Assembly (NCBI RefSeq): GCF_963576675.1
Contig: NC_088913.1
Coordinates: 78,987,001 to 79,051,000, forward strand
DNA: 64,000 nucleotides
Origin: Euphorbia lathyris
Lineage: Eukaryota > Streptophyta > Magnoliopsida > Malpighiales > Euphorbiaceae
Reading direction: 5' to 3'
Shown here: positions 34,114 to 46,728 of the stretch, one piece after another
Position numbering within the stretch: position 1 is the first letter of the stretch
Layout of the letters: every line of letters begins with the position of its first letter
Notes under the pieces: generated by a model
Database searches by the model: none
What the model saw: only the letters and a program-made list of their open reading frames with translations
What the model was told of the DNA's origin: nothing
Made by a program: the position numbers and the translations under genes

Positions 34114-34626
34114 GACAATAGTGAAGCAATATTTTCACAAACTTTTACTAATCATACTAAAAATAGTGTGAATTCAATTTTGAGAAAGTATAAAAATAAA
34201 TTCATTGTTTTGGTAGATTTGCAAAGATTAATTCATTTGCAATGAAATTTATTCGTGATTTAAAAGTTTATAAACATTAATCTCTCCGTTTTATATAGTT
34301 TATAAACTCAACTTATTCCGTTAAAAATTGTTGGTGTAACTTTTACTTCAAATGGAAGCAATTAAAAAGATGGAATTTGTAAATTTTTTAAAATATAAGA
34401 TTTGATTTTACAAATTAACTAAATCATAAATATTATTTGCATGAAAAATTAACACATAGATCATTTAACTTCAAATTTCACAAAGCACGTATCCATATTT
34501 GTAAAATTTTAAGCCACAAAAAATATTTTGAAAATCAGCCAAATCACACGATTTTTTTTTTGTACTTTTCTCTTCAATTTTCATCTTAAAATAAAATAAA
34601 GTTATCCTTTTATGTTTATTATCTAA
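34114..34626. other. CP29 upstream intergenic
   Basis: AT-rich promoter-side DNA. I did not find convincing light-responsive elements. No gene. Confidence 0.4.
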
Positions 34627-37600
34627 TGTTAAATTTTTTTTATTAATGAGAGTTCAAATAGAAATAAGAGCTCTCAGATTACACTTGTAGCATAGATATT
34701 TATTGAGTTGATTTCAACGAAAGAAAGAAAACCACAATCTTGTATTATCAGTTACATGATGAAATTGTTCGGGAGGAGAAACGGTTAATCCGTAAACTAA
34801 AAGCACATGTTTAAGACAGAGAGGAGGGTGACAACTTATGGAAAGAGGAAGAGGCTCACAAGCTTCTCTCTTGAATAACACGCACTAGGTTAGGATTAGG
34901 ATTATATAGTTAAAATAGCTTATAATTGGATCTTAGCTCTGGTTATCTACATAACTTCGATCAGACCCATTTCAATTACGAACGTATTGTATTCGTTCTA
35001 TTTTCAACATCTCCAACTCGCACGTAACGAAATATATTCTGCAGCTTGTCTCATTCATAATTGTAAATAGTTTATATGGCCGACATATACAATTGAGAGC
35101 TCTAGTGGTATACACTCATTGGAGATGTATAACGTCTCGATTGACATGTATAAAATCTAGTATTATATACTCATTGGAGATGTATATCCTTTTGATTGTG
35201 TATTGTAACATGATATATCCTTTGTCTTGGATTTCATATCACATCCACTGTTATATTATATATCCAGGACAAGTTAAGGGTGTTAAGGATAAAATTTTGA
35301 AAAATTCATAGTTTTACGAGGTGAATCTCATACTAGAAAAAGTTGAGATCGTACCTTTTCCATCTCATAGTCCTTAAGCACACATGGTATGTAATCATGT
35401 GTTATGATTGTTATATCATTTCCTTTTTTTAAAGAAGCGCACGTCTTTGATTAACAACATATGAAAGCACATCAATTCAAATGTGTCTAAGTATCCAGCA
35501 TTAGTCCACTCTCTTTAGAGACTACTTTTGACTATAAAGACAAAAGGTTTAAAGTTAATTTAGACTTTCTTTTTAGATTACATGTAATCTCTTATATACA
35601 AGCATTGTTTTGCATGTATATGATCATCTTGCATTTTAATGAAATTATTTTTCATAGTTTAGGCAAGAGGGCTTTTATTATGAACAATATCTCGATTTGT
35701 TAAAAAAATTCTCATTTTTATCTTTGTCATCATGATGACAAAATAAGGATAAACAATTGTATGAGTCAGTTACTTCTCTGTTTGACATGCATAACAATTA
35801 TGCAACAAATACTAATAAATAATATGTGCACTCATGTGTTGTGTAAATTCAAACCTTTTCGAATAGTCATATTTATAGAAAAAAATTATAATAAAGTATG
35901 TTTAGATTCGACATAAATTTGAGGATTTAACATCTTTTACATAACATTTCTTTTGATAGGTTTAGTAAAAGGGTATGCTATTATATCATAAGTGTATACA
36001 TACTCCATATTAACTTCATTGTGTGCAATTAAAAAATATAACAAAACGGTACTTAATCTTTATGTGTTTGGGCTTCCTATGGAACCTTTGATCCTTAGTA
36101 AAAGCTATAGTAGATTGACTATCATTGTTAATCACTACTGGATTATGAGGGCCTGATACTTAAATTGTTCATAAATCGATTTAACCATATCACCTCTTAC
36201 ATTGTAGACGTGTATCACACATACTTTACTCCTATGGCATATAGGGAAATACAAGTTTTCTTACTACTTAATGAGTATGACACCTTAGCCTAACGAGAAC
36301 ATAGGTAGACATGGAATTTCTCTTATCCAGTCTCCTTCCCAATTCGCATTTGTGTATCCTCTTAGTTGCAGATTCTTTCATTAATAACATAAAGAGTATT
36401 CCACAATTTTCCTGAGATACCTTAGTATCCGTTTCATAAAAATCCAACGTGCTTTTGGACCGATATCTACTCATACCAACAGCCTGGCAGATATCAGGTC
36501 TTATACACACATGGTGTACATCAAACTATCTATGACATTAGCATAGGGAACATTTCCCATATGTTCAACCTTTTGTTGTGCATAAGGACACATTTTAATT
36601 CTATGGGTCACACCTTGGCCATTAGGCTATCTACATGTTTGAAATTTCACATATTGAATCGTTCAAGGATCTTGTTGATGCATTTCTCTTGAGATAAGGC
36701 TAATAAATTCTTTAAGCGATCTCTTGAAATTTTAACTCCAAGAATACATGTTGTTACCCCCACATCTTTCATTTCAAAACTTGAGTTGAGCAAAGCTTTG
36801 ATTTGGTTTACATATCCAATATTATTTCCAACTATGAGGATGTCATTAATATATAATGACTAGATAACAAATTTACTTTCAGAGCACTTTACATGAACAA
36901 AATGGTTTTCTTCAATTAGTTTGAGTCATTCGATATCAACTTATTATGAAATTGAATATGCTATGTCTCAAAGGCTATTGAAGGCCATAAATTGAGTTAC
37001 TCAATTTGCAAACCTTTTGTTCGCAAACTTGTTTAATAAAACCTACATATTGAGTCGTGTAGATATCTACGTCCAATTCTCCATTGAGACAAGCAGTCTT
37101 TACATGCATTTGATTAGTTATATGTCCAAACTTGTCACAATAACTAAAATTAGCCTTATTTACATAAACCTTACAATAGCTGAGCACATTTTCTCAAAAT
37201 ACATCCCTTCCTGTTATGTATAGCCCATGGCAACTAGGCAAGCTTTGTATCTTTTGATACACTTTATTTTCAGAACTCATTTGTTCTGAATTTCTTTTCA
37301 TCCATTAGATTAACCAATTGCCAAACTTGGTTTGATCTTATTGAAGTAATTTCTTCTTCCATTACCTTAATCCATTTGTCTTTTTAGAAAATGAGATAGA
37401 CTATTTGATATCTCTAAGCTCTACGACATATGGTGGAGTAACTAACAATATTGAATCGTCGAAGTTTGACTTTTCATCTTTTAATACGACGCGGTTTCGA
37501 ATCTTGATAAATATATTTTATATATTCATCATAGTTCTAAACACCCTCACTTGGACCATGTTCCATACTCTTATTAGAGTTAGAAATCATACTCCCACTT

Positions 37601-37800
37601 AAGGTAAGATCTAGATTTTCACATCGTATTGAGGTAGTGGAACATGTTCTTGTTCCTTAAAAAATTTCCCACTTGAATAGAATCATAGTCAACTCCCACT
37701 AAATCCTCTCCTCACGCTAGCCAGATACCCCAACCACGCTTTCAGCAGCTTCTACCTCCATTAGATCGGTTTAAGGAGTTCTTCCTTAAATATGAATCAT
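34627..37800 (-). mobile_element. Decayed Ty1/copia retrotransposon
   Basis: On the minus strand, fragments of the reverse transcriptase and RNase H order are visible: VKTACLNGELDVDIY and VCKLSNSIYGLQ (36975-37187), then MCIRPDICQAVGMSRYRSK (about 36450-36510). Upstream, 37260-37400 resembles the start of the RT region. The low-coordinate side ends in a purine tract (minus strand GAGTTGGAGA) next to tgttgaaa at 35009, which would be the start of the 3' LTR (about 34627-35009). Stops and shifts are everywhere, and the 5' LTR was not found. Outer boundaries are approximate. Confidence 0.55.
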
Positions 37801-38816
37801 TAGCGCGTGAAGATAGCCTCATACTAATAAGGAATGATGGAATTCTTGGTTCCACTTCCTAATCGAACACAGAATCAGTTTACTCTTATTTAGTCCAGGA
37901 GCCTCTACTCCTATACAAATGGATCTAACTTCATTTTTTTTAAAGGTACAATATATTATAGAATTCTCTGACTCTTTGTTTTCTCTCTTGCTCTAGATCA
38001 GAACTAACTTGAGCGGTGGAGTATCATTTACTTAACGTTTCCTTACATTATCTCAAAGCAGAATTATCCGGATTCTCGTAAACTTATGTCCAGATCTTTA
38101 AAGAGACGATAATTTCACACTCTGTCATCAATCATAGTTTAGTCTCTCTTTTTTTCATTACAAATGTATTTAATAGTATTTGAAATTGAAATTTATTATT
38201 ATAAACTAGACATGCTTGTAACCAAAAAGATAAACTAGACATGTATTACCAACTTAGTGCATATGCAAATAAACAATAAATATCATATTTTCTTTACTCG
38301 GACTAACATGTTTCAAGTTAAAAATTTCAATTTTATTACTTTATTAATTTGAACCAACTTATGTAGGGAATACAGTTAAATTCATGAAAATATATCATTA
38401 CAAAATTAACCAAATTCTGGATTTTTTTTTTCAATTATGGTTTTTTAGATGAAGTTTTTTTGTTTATTTTTTCATTTGATGCAAGTACATATAATTAATG
38501 GCATAGGAAGAAATAAAAAATAAAGATATATTTTCTTTTAAAAATAAAAAAATAGATGAAGGAAGAAAATGGAAATATATGGGCCTTACCTTTTGCCTTA
38601 TCTATAAGTGGGTGAGGTTGGGTTATTGATGGCCTCATCACCTTAGATGTGGCCTCCAATGGTCTCATTCAATGTTAGGTAGCATTTAAGGATTCACCTA
38701 ATATAATATAGTATAATATTAATTTATTTATTATTATCATTATTATTATCATATTAGGAGAATAAATTTTAAAATATGAACTATTTTTTTCTTAAAAATA
38801 AAATAAAATTACATAA
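37801..38816. other. Intergenic, nothing recognised
   Basis: No gene or bounded repeat seen. Confidence 0.4.
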
Positions 38817-38825
38817 TAATAAAAA

Positions 38826-39261
38826 GGGTAAATTACACTCATGCCACTGAACTTTACTCATTTTCACGGTATAGCAACCAAACTTCAAAATGGTAACATA
38901 ATCCACTCAAATTTACATTTTATATCATTATAGTCATTAAATTTTACCTAACGCCTCAAAATGACAGTTAATGATCTCAAAATGATGTTAAGAAATAAAG
39001 GTGTTTAGAATGACATTTAACACGAAACAACATTTTTTTTATTTTCCAATACCATAATTTCTTGAGCTTTCTCTCTCTAAACATTTTCTTTCTCTCTCAT
39101 AGCCAAACAACAGCTAAATGATTTCAAAACGAAAATTTTGAAGAATTAAAGTTGTTTTTTGAAATTTTTTATTTTAAAATCGTCAATTGTCATTTTAAAA
39201 CGCTAATTGAAGTGTAGTGACTATAATATTAAAATCCAGTGGCCATTGGACGTAATTTATA
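38826..39261. mobile_element. Mutator-like MITE (gggtaaattac ends)
   Basis: gggtaaattacactcatgcc at the left pairs with the complement of gtggccattggacgtaattt at the right. Flanks taataaaaa (38817-38825) and caataaaaa (39262-39270) match in 8 of 9 positions, compatible with a 9-bp duplication, though A-rich. No coding capacity. Confidence 0.6.
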
Positions 39262-39270
39262 CAATAAAAA

Positions 39271-40799
39271 ACAAAAGAAATAAACAACGAATACGAATTC
39301 AATTTCTGTTATCAACAACAATAGCAATTTGATTCAAATAAGTCCCACAAGCAGGCCTAACAGTTCTGCAAGGGCCCATTTAAGTTAAGGTCCAATTCTT
39401 TATTAAAAGGCTTTAGCATCTTTCAAAGGGCAAAACCATCCTTTAACATCATTTGGTCGGATTAGATAGCTCGGATTGATCGAACCGCATGACGTAATAA
39501 ATAAATAAATTATTTATACATATATTAAATATATATAATTAATTTAAAATTATTTTGATAAATTATACATATCTAAATAAATTATAAATAACTTTAGGTT
39601 TGTTTTTTTTTTTTTTGTCAACTTGATGATTAAATATATAATGGATAAATGAAATTTAAAATAACTTGAAACGTGTCAACGTATTCTATGCCATGAGATC
39701 TTTTAACACTATATTATAAACTCAAAATGGATAAATGATGAACAAGAAATTGATGCTCAAAGTGAACCACTTGAAATGGTTTTGGCGAGGAAAAAAAAAT
39801 TAAACTTTTCCTTCCCACATAGGAAAGAAATGAGAATAATAACTAGTTTATAAGTAAATGGCCTTTACAAACCTATAATCAATTACTAGGGGAAAGACTC
39901 TCTCACGCGCAGGGGGTGCAATCATTTGACCATCGGGTTAAGGGTGCACCCCACGACGTGGGTGATGCAAATGTTTAAAACCCAACCCTTCCTAAGAAAA
40001 AAAAACTTTAAAAATAAATAATATTTATTGACCTGGGGTCATACCGGTTACCAGCTGAATCGTCGGGTTCTGATCCAACCTCAACAAATCGGAGAGGCTC
40101 GGATCGGCTGTCTGGCTGGTTCCCGATCCGATCGGTCCGGTTTGAGCCTAATAACATTGATTTTACTAAGTCCACCCCAATGAAGGTCAACAAAATTAAA
40201 GATTCTTGTAAGTGTAGTTGACCAAACATAATAAAAGAGACAAAGAGAGCAAACATGTCATCATGGTAACTCGGATAAATCTTCTAAGGATGAACTCTCG
40301 GATGTTTTCTTACAATATTTCCTCGATAAATGGGGTTTTAATGGGAATGGTGGGATATCATATTCCCCTAGTACTCCTCTTTCACGGATGATCATTAATA
40401 TACTTTTCCCATTGTATTGAAAAACTCTACGGTTGCCTTACTATTCAGGCACAAAAGATCCAAATAAACATTGTATTGCATTCATGAGCAGGATGAACTT
40501 GTACACTCAGGATGATACTATAATGCACACGATCTTTTAAACTAGTTTGATCGGAGTAGCATAAGAGTAATATAGGGAGTTTCCTTCCATCAACTTCTTT
40601 TGATATTTGAAGGATTTTTTCATAGCTCGATCTGTGGGAATTGTGAAAGCTTGAAGGATCATCATAGATCTTTATGATGTCCGCCAAAGGTGCATAAAGC
40701 CACTAAGAGATTATTTAGCTTGATTCATAATACTCGCCTCGAGCTAACACTCAAAAGATATGTTTGATTGAACGAGTTTAAAGAGAAAACCAAATAAAC
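39271..40799. other. Intergenic, unassigned repeat-like DNA
   Basis: Contains a GC-richer block at 40035-40150 with repeated ccgatccgatcgg-type words and a cgcagggggtgcaatcattt phrase at 39908, both repeat-like but not assignable. No gene. Confidence 0.3.
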
Positions 40800-41440
40800 T
40801 ATTAGGAGCCCGTATAACATCCTTATTGGTCCCTCATTTCTCAAAAATTTCAAATGACATAAATATCAAATCTCCATCCTTTAACTTATCAGGAATCATC
40901 AAATAGAACGTTCCTAAAGCCAATACTTTCCCATCCTAAAGAATGATAAATTAGACTGGAGGACATCTGATATCAAGTGAATATAACTCTACCACGTGGC
41001 GCCCAAGAGACCCAAACCAACTATCACAGAAAGAGAATACGTGACGCCTCCTTAACGAAATAGAGTAGGAACCTTAATTCAGAAAGTCTTACTTGACACA
41101 GTCAATGATCCAATTGTTACCATGGTCACGCTCGATCTCGAGAATCACATATCTAGTTGGCTTGAGGAATATCAGGGTACACGTGTCACTTGTCAACAGA
41201 TGACACGTAGTACAACCCGCTCCTAAACTCATAACTATCTTCTGGAGTTCGATCACAGTATAAATAGAGTAAGTCCATTTCAAAATATATAAGTTTATTC
41301 ATTCTATTAAGCTTACATTATATATTTTGTTTAGTGATTATGATCATCATTCAGTCCTTTCATAAATTGACTTAAATATCCGAGCAGGTTAACTGGACAA
41401 CGGTCACTTTTAACTTTGTTTCGCACGTTAACAAATAGAC
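40800..41440 (+). repeat. Probable solo or decayed LTR
   Basis: A TATAAATAGAG box at about 41261 followed 110 bases later by ttgacttaaatatccgagca and tttgtttcgcacgttaac is the usual promoter/R/U5 texture of plant LTRs. Upstream cacgtgtcact and cacgtggcgc words fit a U3. No partner LTR, primer site or internal domain was recognised. Confidence 0.4.
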
Positions 41441-41736
41441 TCTTCAAATTTGACTATGTATAACCTAGTTTTGATTACCTCAAATACAATCATTTTTGTT
41501 ACTTAAAAATTTGTACATAATTATCAACTATGGAGATGAGTTGATTTCTAAACATCCATCCATCTTGACTCTTAATTCAAAATATATAAACCAAAATTGT
41601 AGAAAGATTTGTTTGACATTACATGAACCAATGAATTTCCAAAGAAGTGAGGAAGCTTACATCCTCTACTGGTAACTCAATCACTCCCCAAGGAGACAAC
41701 CATTTTCGTCAACATCAACTCCTCCTAAACCATCGC

Positions 41737-41742
41737 CACGTG
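41737..41742. promoter_or_regulatory. G-box (CACGTG) upstream of the HMGB gene
   Basis: Sequence gCCACGTGTtc, an ABRE/G-box-like core about 300 bases before the start codon and about 115 before the presumed 5' UTR donor. It could lie in the promoter or the leader; function is inference. Confidence 0.4.
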
Positions 41743-41854
41743 TTCTTTCTGGTCCACCTCAAATATCATCTCCTCAGCATCTCTCCCCTTTACCTTTACT
41801 CTGTCTTTTCTTCCATAAACTCCACTGATTTTTCATTTCTCTTCCACTCAAAAG

Positions 41855-42003
41855 GTATGTGATCCTTTCTTCCTCCTTTTTCTCTCTTTTCCCTTTTTGT
41901 ATTTTGCAATTATGTTTATTCCTTGTTGATTAGCTTCTCTTTTCTTTAATTGGATTATCAATTCATGATCATGTTGATTCCTTGTGCTTAATCAATTGCT
42001 TAG
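41855..42003 (+). other. Probable intron in the HMGB 5' UTR
   Basis: AAAG|GTATGT at 41854/41855 and a T-rich tract ending ttgcttAG|atc at 42003 are good splice signals. The upstream CT-rich stretch looks like an untranslated leader, and the start codon lies 38 bases after the acceptor. Confidence 0.5.
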
Positions 42004-42040
42004 ATCAGAAAATTAATGGGGTTTTAACCTAATTCTAGCC

Positions 42041-44130
42041 ATGAAAGTAGCCAAAGGAAAAGGAGCAGCACCAAGGAGAGACAACAAAAAGGAAGCATTA
42101 AAACCTGTTGAAGATAGGTATAATTAATTCCATGAACCAATTCATCTTCTTACCCCCAATTTTACTTTCTAGGTTTTCAACAAAATTCACTTTTTTTTTT
42201 TTTGTTTTTCAGCAAGCTAGGGAAGAGAAAGGCTGCTGTGAAGCCTAATAAGAGTACCAAGAAAGTAGCTAAGAAAGATGAAGTAGCAAAGAAAGATCCA
42301 AACAAGCCAAAGAGGCCACCTAGTGCTTTTTTTGTCTTTCTGTAGGTCTGCCTGAATTTTTTAGATTTGGGTTTTCTGTTTCTATGATAACTATTTGAAA
42401 TTTGTTGTTAATGTTGAATTAAATCATTTGCAGAGAAGAGTTCAGGAAGGTCTATAAAGAAGAGCATCCCAATGTGAAAGCTGTCTCAGCTGTAAGTTTA
42501 TGTGTTTATATAAGCATCTGTTGTTTATGGTAGCAAATTGTTTTACAGGTTAAAAGAGGGGTTTTGTTGTTCTTATGTTGATTTAGAAGTTGATTTTGGT
42601 TAATGGATCATGTCAATGAAGGTGGGCAAAGCTGGAGGAGAGAAATGGAAATCAATGTCTAAAGCTGTAAGTTACTAATTTAAATTCTTTTGAATGTTTC
42701 TATTTGTGCTTATGGTGTTTGTTAAAATGCCTGACTGACTGGTCAGGTCTTGATATATGCAATAACTGATTTGTGTTCTTTCCGCGTTGATAATGCTTTG
42801 CTGACCGAATTTCTATCGTGTTCGTGTAATGGATGGGAATATGATAGGAGAAAGTGCCTTATGAAACCAAAGCAGCGAAGAGGAAATTGGACTATGAAAA
42901 ACTTATGACAGCTTACAATAAGAAACAAGTAATTTTTGAGATACTGATTTTTTTGTTAATCAAATACAAGTCCCTTTCTATTCTTTAGTGTAATTAGTAG
43001 TAAATCAATTTCTTGATCAGGAAACTGCAGCAGAAGAAGAAGATGATGATGTCGGTGACGGAGAGTCTGAAAAATCCAAGTCTGAAGTGAGTCATGAGGA
43101 GGAGGAGGAGACTGCGGAGGTAAATACTTTGTTGGCTTTCAATTAAGGACTAAATCTGGCTCTTCTTGGATTGAATCATGCTCAATTTTTTAATAACATT
43201 CCATTTGTTTGCACTGCCTGAATCTGAAGTTTTATCCGCTCTAATATCTCAAGTTCTGCAATTTTATTCCGTTTTCTGTCAAATTGTAAAATGTTGAATT
43301 AAGCCGACAATATCATTCCTTCTGTATATGCGCAAAAACAAGCAGGATTGCCTTTATTCAATTCCTCATTAGTCAAGGTTAATATGTTTGACTGATGTTT
43401 GAATACGATTTTATCGAAGAATTTACCGAAATTAAGAGTTCATACAATTAAGGACTAAACCTTATGTTAATGTTTTTGGCTGGATGATGGGTGGATCAAC
43501 TCTTATCTTATGAAGAGTTTCATAAGCTTCAAATGTTCATAATCTTGGACAATTTTCAATATGTTGTTTACTAGCTACTAGGCAATACTTTTGTTAGGCC
43601 GATTGCCCCATGTAGCGCCAAGATTTCCCCCTAAGTTTAGTAAGTACGATACAAGGGGATTTCTCTTCTACAAGGCATTAAACCAACGAGACTATAGCCG
43701 AACCTAAGCTTATAGCCACAAGTCCGTATCATATCTTTGTTGTAGTCTTCTATGTATATGGCCTCGCATCCCTTAAGAGCACGCACTATGAGCTCCTCTG
43801 CCTCATCTTGCATCCATTAGACACCTTTACAAAGACATCTCCTGTCTTATCAAGGCTTGATACCTGTCACCTAGTCGTGAGAGAGTCTAGGGTGGATCAC
43901 ATCACATGAGCTCAGTGTTTTTTCACCGGCCTAGGGATGGTGTGTGGGGGAAATCTAATGTCAAACTATAAAACCCAAGAATAATATTTATTATCTCTAA
44001 TACGCTTTGCATTCTCCGGTTTGCTACCAAATAACAAATACTCAATCATATGTTCAATGATTGAAATTTCAATCTTTTGGATATGCAGGACGATGATGAC
44101 GAAGACGATGACGATGAAGATGATGATTGA
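42041..44130 (+). CDS. HMG-box chromatin protein (plant HMGB family), seven coding exons
   Basis: Nuclear architectural protein that bends DNA through one HMG box. Exons: 42041-42117, 42213-42341, 42434-42491, 42622-42666, 42848-42928, 43021-43119, 44089-44130; 531 nt, 176 residues, in the range of plant HMGB1-type proteins. A lysine-rich N-terminal domain (MKVAKGKGAAPRRDNKKEAL, then KKVAKKDEVAKKD) precedes the HMG box, DPNKPKRPPSAFFVFLEEFR through VGKAGGEKWKSMSKAEKVPY to LDYEKLMTAYNKKQ. An acidic tail ends in a D/E run encoded by the last exon. All junctions are GT-AG and keep frame. The last intron (969 bp) is far longer than the others and holds unassigned sequence, probably an insertion. 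Which HMGB paralogue it is cannot be told without alignment. Confidence 0.93.
43120..44088. other. Long last intron of the HMGB gene, probable insertion
   Basis: 969 bp against about 92-181 bp for the other introns within the coding region. The section about 43580-43960 is less AT-rich and reads like repeat debris (ggccgattgcccc, gtcgtgagagagtctagggt), but no ends or target duplication could be set. Confidence 0.4.
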
Positions 44131-44464
44131 AATTCCGATATGGTTGATCCAGGCCAAAGAAGCTGGAAATTGTAAGATCACTATGTTTTGAGTTTCATCA
44201 TGTGTGTGGTTGTTAATTTTATGAAATGGGGAAAAGGTGTTGAAGTTTCTTGGTGATGGTAATAGAGCTTATATATGCAAAGGCTTTATTGAGCATACAC
44301 CACACTTGATTTTCAAATATATGTATCAATTACAGTACTGAATTGATGTTTTCATAATTATCATCATCTTTTTTTTTTTTTTTTTTTTCCACTTATAGGT
44401 ATTTGATGATAAGAATAAATATTGCACGATTCTGAAAAACAATTAAAATCTTATGAAGGCTTAA
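44131..44464. other. HMGB 3' flank
   Basis: Contains the presumed 3' UTR and a T-run near 44370-44388. No other feature. Confidence 0.4.
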
Positions 44465-45025
44465 TACATCTGTAGGGATGGCAACGGGTTCTATATCCGT
44501 GGGTACCCGGCACTACCCGTACCCTGTACATAAGGGTATGGGACGGGTATGAGATCAAAACCATTACCTGTTAGGGTAATGGGACGGGTATGAGATCAAA
44601 ACCATTACCCGTTAGGGTTCGGGTAATGGAACGGGTATGGGAATACCTCCGGATACCCGTTACCCGTCATCACTCTTTTATATATTAAATATATTATTAT
44701 TTTTTTAGATGTAAATGTGAGATTTGAACCCAAACCTTTTTTTTCTTCAACCATTGAGTGATATGAGTAAGCTATTTTATTCTTATTGACTAAGGTTCAA
44801 TTTGTTCAATTTTTAGGTGGATGATTTATTAAATTTATATTTTGTTAAATTTGTAATATTTTTTGTTTTATTCATTTATTCTTAACGAGTAAGGGTACCT
44901 GTGGTATCCGCAAATTAAATGGGACGGGTATGAGATGCAAAAATTATACTCATTAGGGTAATGGTACGGGTACGGGTAATTAAAAAATAAACGCATAAGG
45001 GTCTGGGATTGGCACTACCTGCAGG

Positions 45026-45662
45026 TAGATCTGTTCATGGGTCGGGCTGGGCCGGGCCTATCGGGTTTTTAGGTAAAAATGCTCGGTCCAAGTCCAATCC
45101 ACTATTAATTTAGGCGGGCTCGGGTTGGGCTGGGTTCAGGCTTAAAAATCAAATTCCAAGCCGGAGTTAAAAATCAAATCCTAAGTCCCACCCATATAAG
45201 TCTTTTTTTTTTGTAAGAAGGGAAGAAAAAAAACAAACAAACAAAAACCTAACCCGGGATCAGTCTAGGAAGACTGACCCCAATCCTATCCTCAAGAAGA
45301 GAAGGTAACAGAAAAGAAGGAGGAACGGAAAGGGTAGAAATACCTAACATCCCCCCATGCCCAGCAGCTGCCAAGCGATCCCCACCCATATAAGTCTACC
45401 TAAATATAAATATAAAATTATTAATTATAAAAAATAAATATTTAATATATAAATATATGCATTTATTAATTAATATCAATAGACGGACCGGACTGGATCG
45501 GTTCGTGTTATTTTTATTAATCCCAAGTTCGTTCAAAAATAAGGAGGCTTTAGCGAATCTGGATCGGGTTGGGTCTATGAACAATTTTTATTGTCTAAGC
45601 CCGGTTCAAGGGACACAGGCCTGGGTGGGGCGGGTGGGTACCTGAGCCCGTGGATAGGTCTA
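45026..45662. mobile_element. Second hAT-like element nested in the first
   Basis: Ends TAGATCTGTTCATGGGTCGG and the complement of gagcccgtggataggtcta are imperfect inverted repeats. Flanks cctgcagg (45018-45025) and tctgcagg (45663-45670) give an 8-bp duplication with one change. Sub-terminal ggcgggctcggg and gggttggg words. It carries a retroposed fragment (45204-45380). Confidence 0.75.
45204..45380 (-). mobile_element. 177-bp retroposed fragment (LINE 3' end or SINE-like), third level of nesting
   Basis: A perfect 17-bp duplication, cccacccatataagtct, lies at 45187-45203 and 45381-45397. A T-run at its left (a poly(A) tail on the minus strand) and the duplication length indicate target-primed retroposition. 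The ttcttcccttcttac stretch before the tail resembles the 3' end of the LINE at 20.4 kb in style, so a severely 5'-truncated LINE is the likeliest source. Confidence 0.8.
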
Positions 45663-45701
45663 TCTGCAGGTACCCTAGCTGTTGCTATCTCTATACATCT
45701 G

Positions 45702-46411
45702 TTGTCTAAGTACTTTTTCCAGTTCCATTGAATTTTCAAAAGTTTTAAATGATCTCTTATTATTATCTAATGTATTCAATAACCTTTTATTTTTGTTCAA
45801 TTATTTGTCTATTTGATGATATACTTTTTTTAACACGTGGCGAAGCATCTTCCAATTACTGCATCAAACAAAATCTATTGAGAAATCGGATGTTATTGAA
45901 TACTATCGGATAAGAATACAAGAATTCGGATTTTTGTTTAAATAGACCAAGAAAAGACAAGTTTTGGCATACATTCATGGTTCTTTGACATGTCTTTCTA
46001 TACACTTTTGAACTAATTTATTAAGAAAAATGATAAATAGTAAATTAAATTATATTAATAAATTCATTTGACGTGTTGGTCAAGATTAATTATTAATAGG
46101 CTTTCTATATGAATATTATAATTAAATATAAAATTACAATTAAATTAAATTATCGAATTTAATTCTAAATATGATTATTTTTCATATATAATAAATAAAG
46201 TATTCTTTTATACTTAAAAATTCTAAATTCTAATTTATAAATCCTAATATAAATTTCAATTCTTAAAATAGATTAAAAGTAATGATTTTATTACTTTGAC
46301 ATAATGAGAAATTAAGATTCTATATAATTATAGATAATTTTTCAGATATAAATTTATATGTAAATTTCCCGCTATTTATTAATTTTATTTATATCCAAAT
46401 ATAACAAGCAT
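45702..46411. other. AT-rich intergenic, nothing recognised
   Basis: No gene or bounded element seen. Confidence 0.45.
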
Positions 46412-46414
46412 TAA

Positions 46415-46725
46415 GGGCTTGATTGGATGGAGAGTTTGGAAGGGTTAATAAGGGAAGGGTCAGTAAGGATTGATAGAAACCCATGTTTGGGAGGGGAAAT
46501 GGTTAGTAAGGGTTTCTACAAACTCATGTTTGGAACACAAAAACAATTAGAAAGGTAAAGGTTTGAAGGGGTTTTGAAGGGTTTCTTTTTAAGAAATTCC
46601 ATCCAATTTTCAACCCTCCAATTTGGTGGGTTTGGAAGGGTTAGAAATTACCCTTCCTTCACATTCCTTCCATTTCCTTACCTTACCTTTCCCTACCATT
46701 CTCTACCCTTCATCGAATCAAGCCC
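46415..46725. mobile_element. PIF/Harbinger-type (Tourist-like) MITE, 311 bp
   Basis: Ends gggcttgattggatggagag and the complement of ctacccttcatcgaatcaagccc are inverted repeats, with TAA at 46412-46414 and 46726-46728. A 3-bp TAA duplication is the PIF/Harbinger signature. The interior is itself partly palindromic (aagggtt/aaccctt). Confidence 0.8.
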
Positions 46726-46728
46726 TAA

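Larger units (their letters stand above)
44473..45693. mobile_element. Older hAT-type MITE of the 28448 family, interrupted by a second element
   Basis: Starts TAGGGATGGCAACGGGTT; its other end, gctgttgctatctcta, is a decayed complement. It is flanked by identical tacatctg at 44465-44472 and 45694-45701 (8 bp). The interior up to 45025 closely resembles 28448-28974 in its gggta/taccc blocks. It is split by the element at 45026-45662. Confidence 0.82.
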
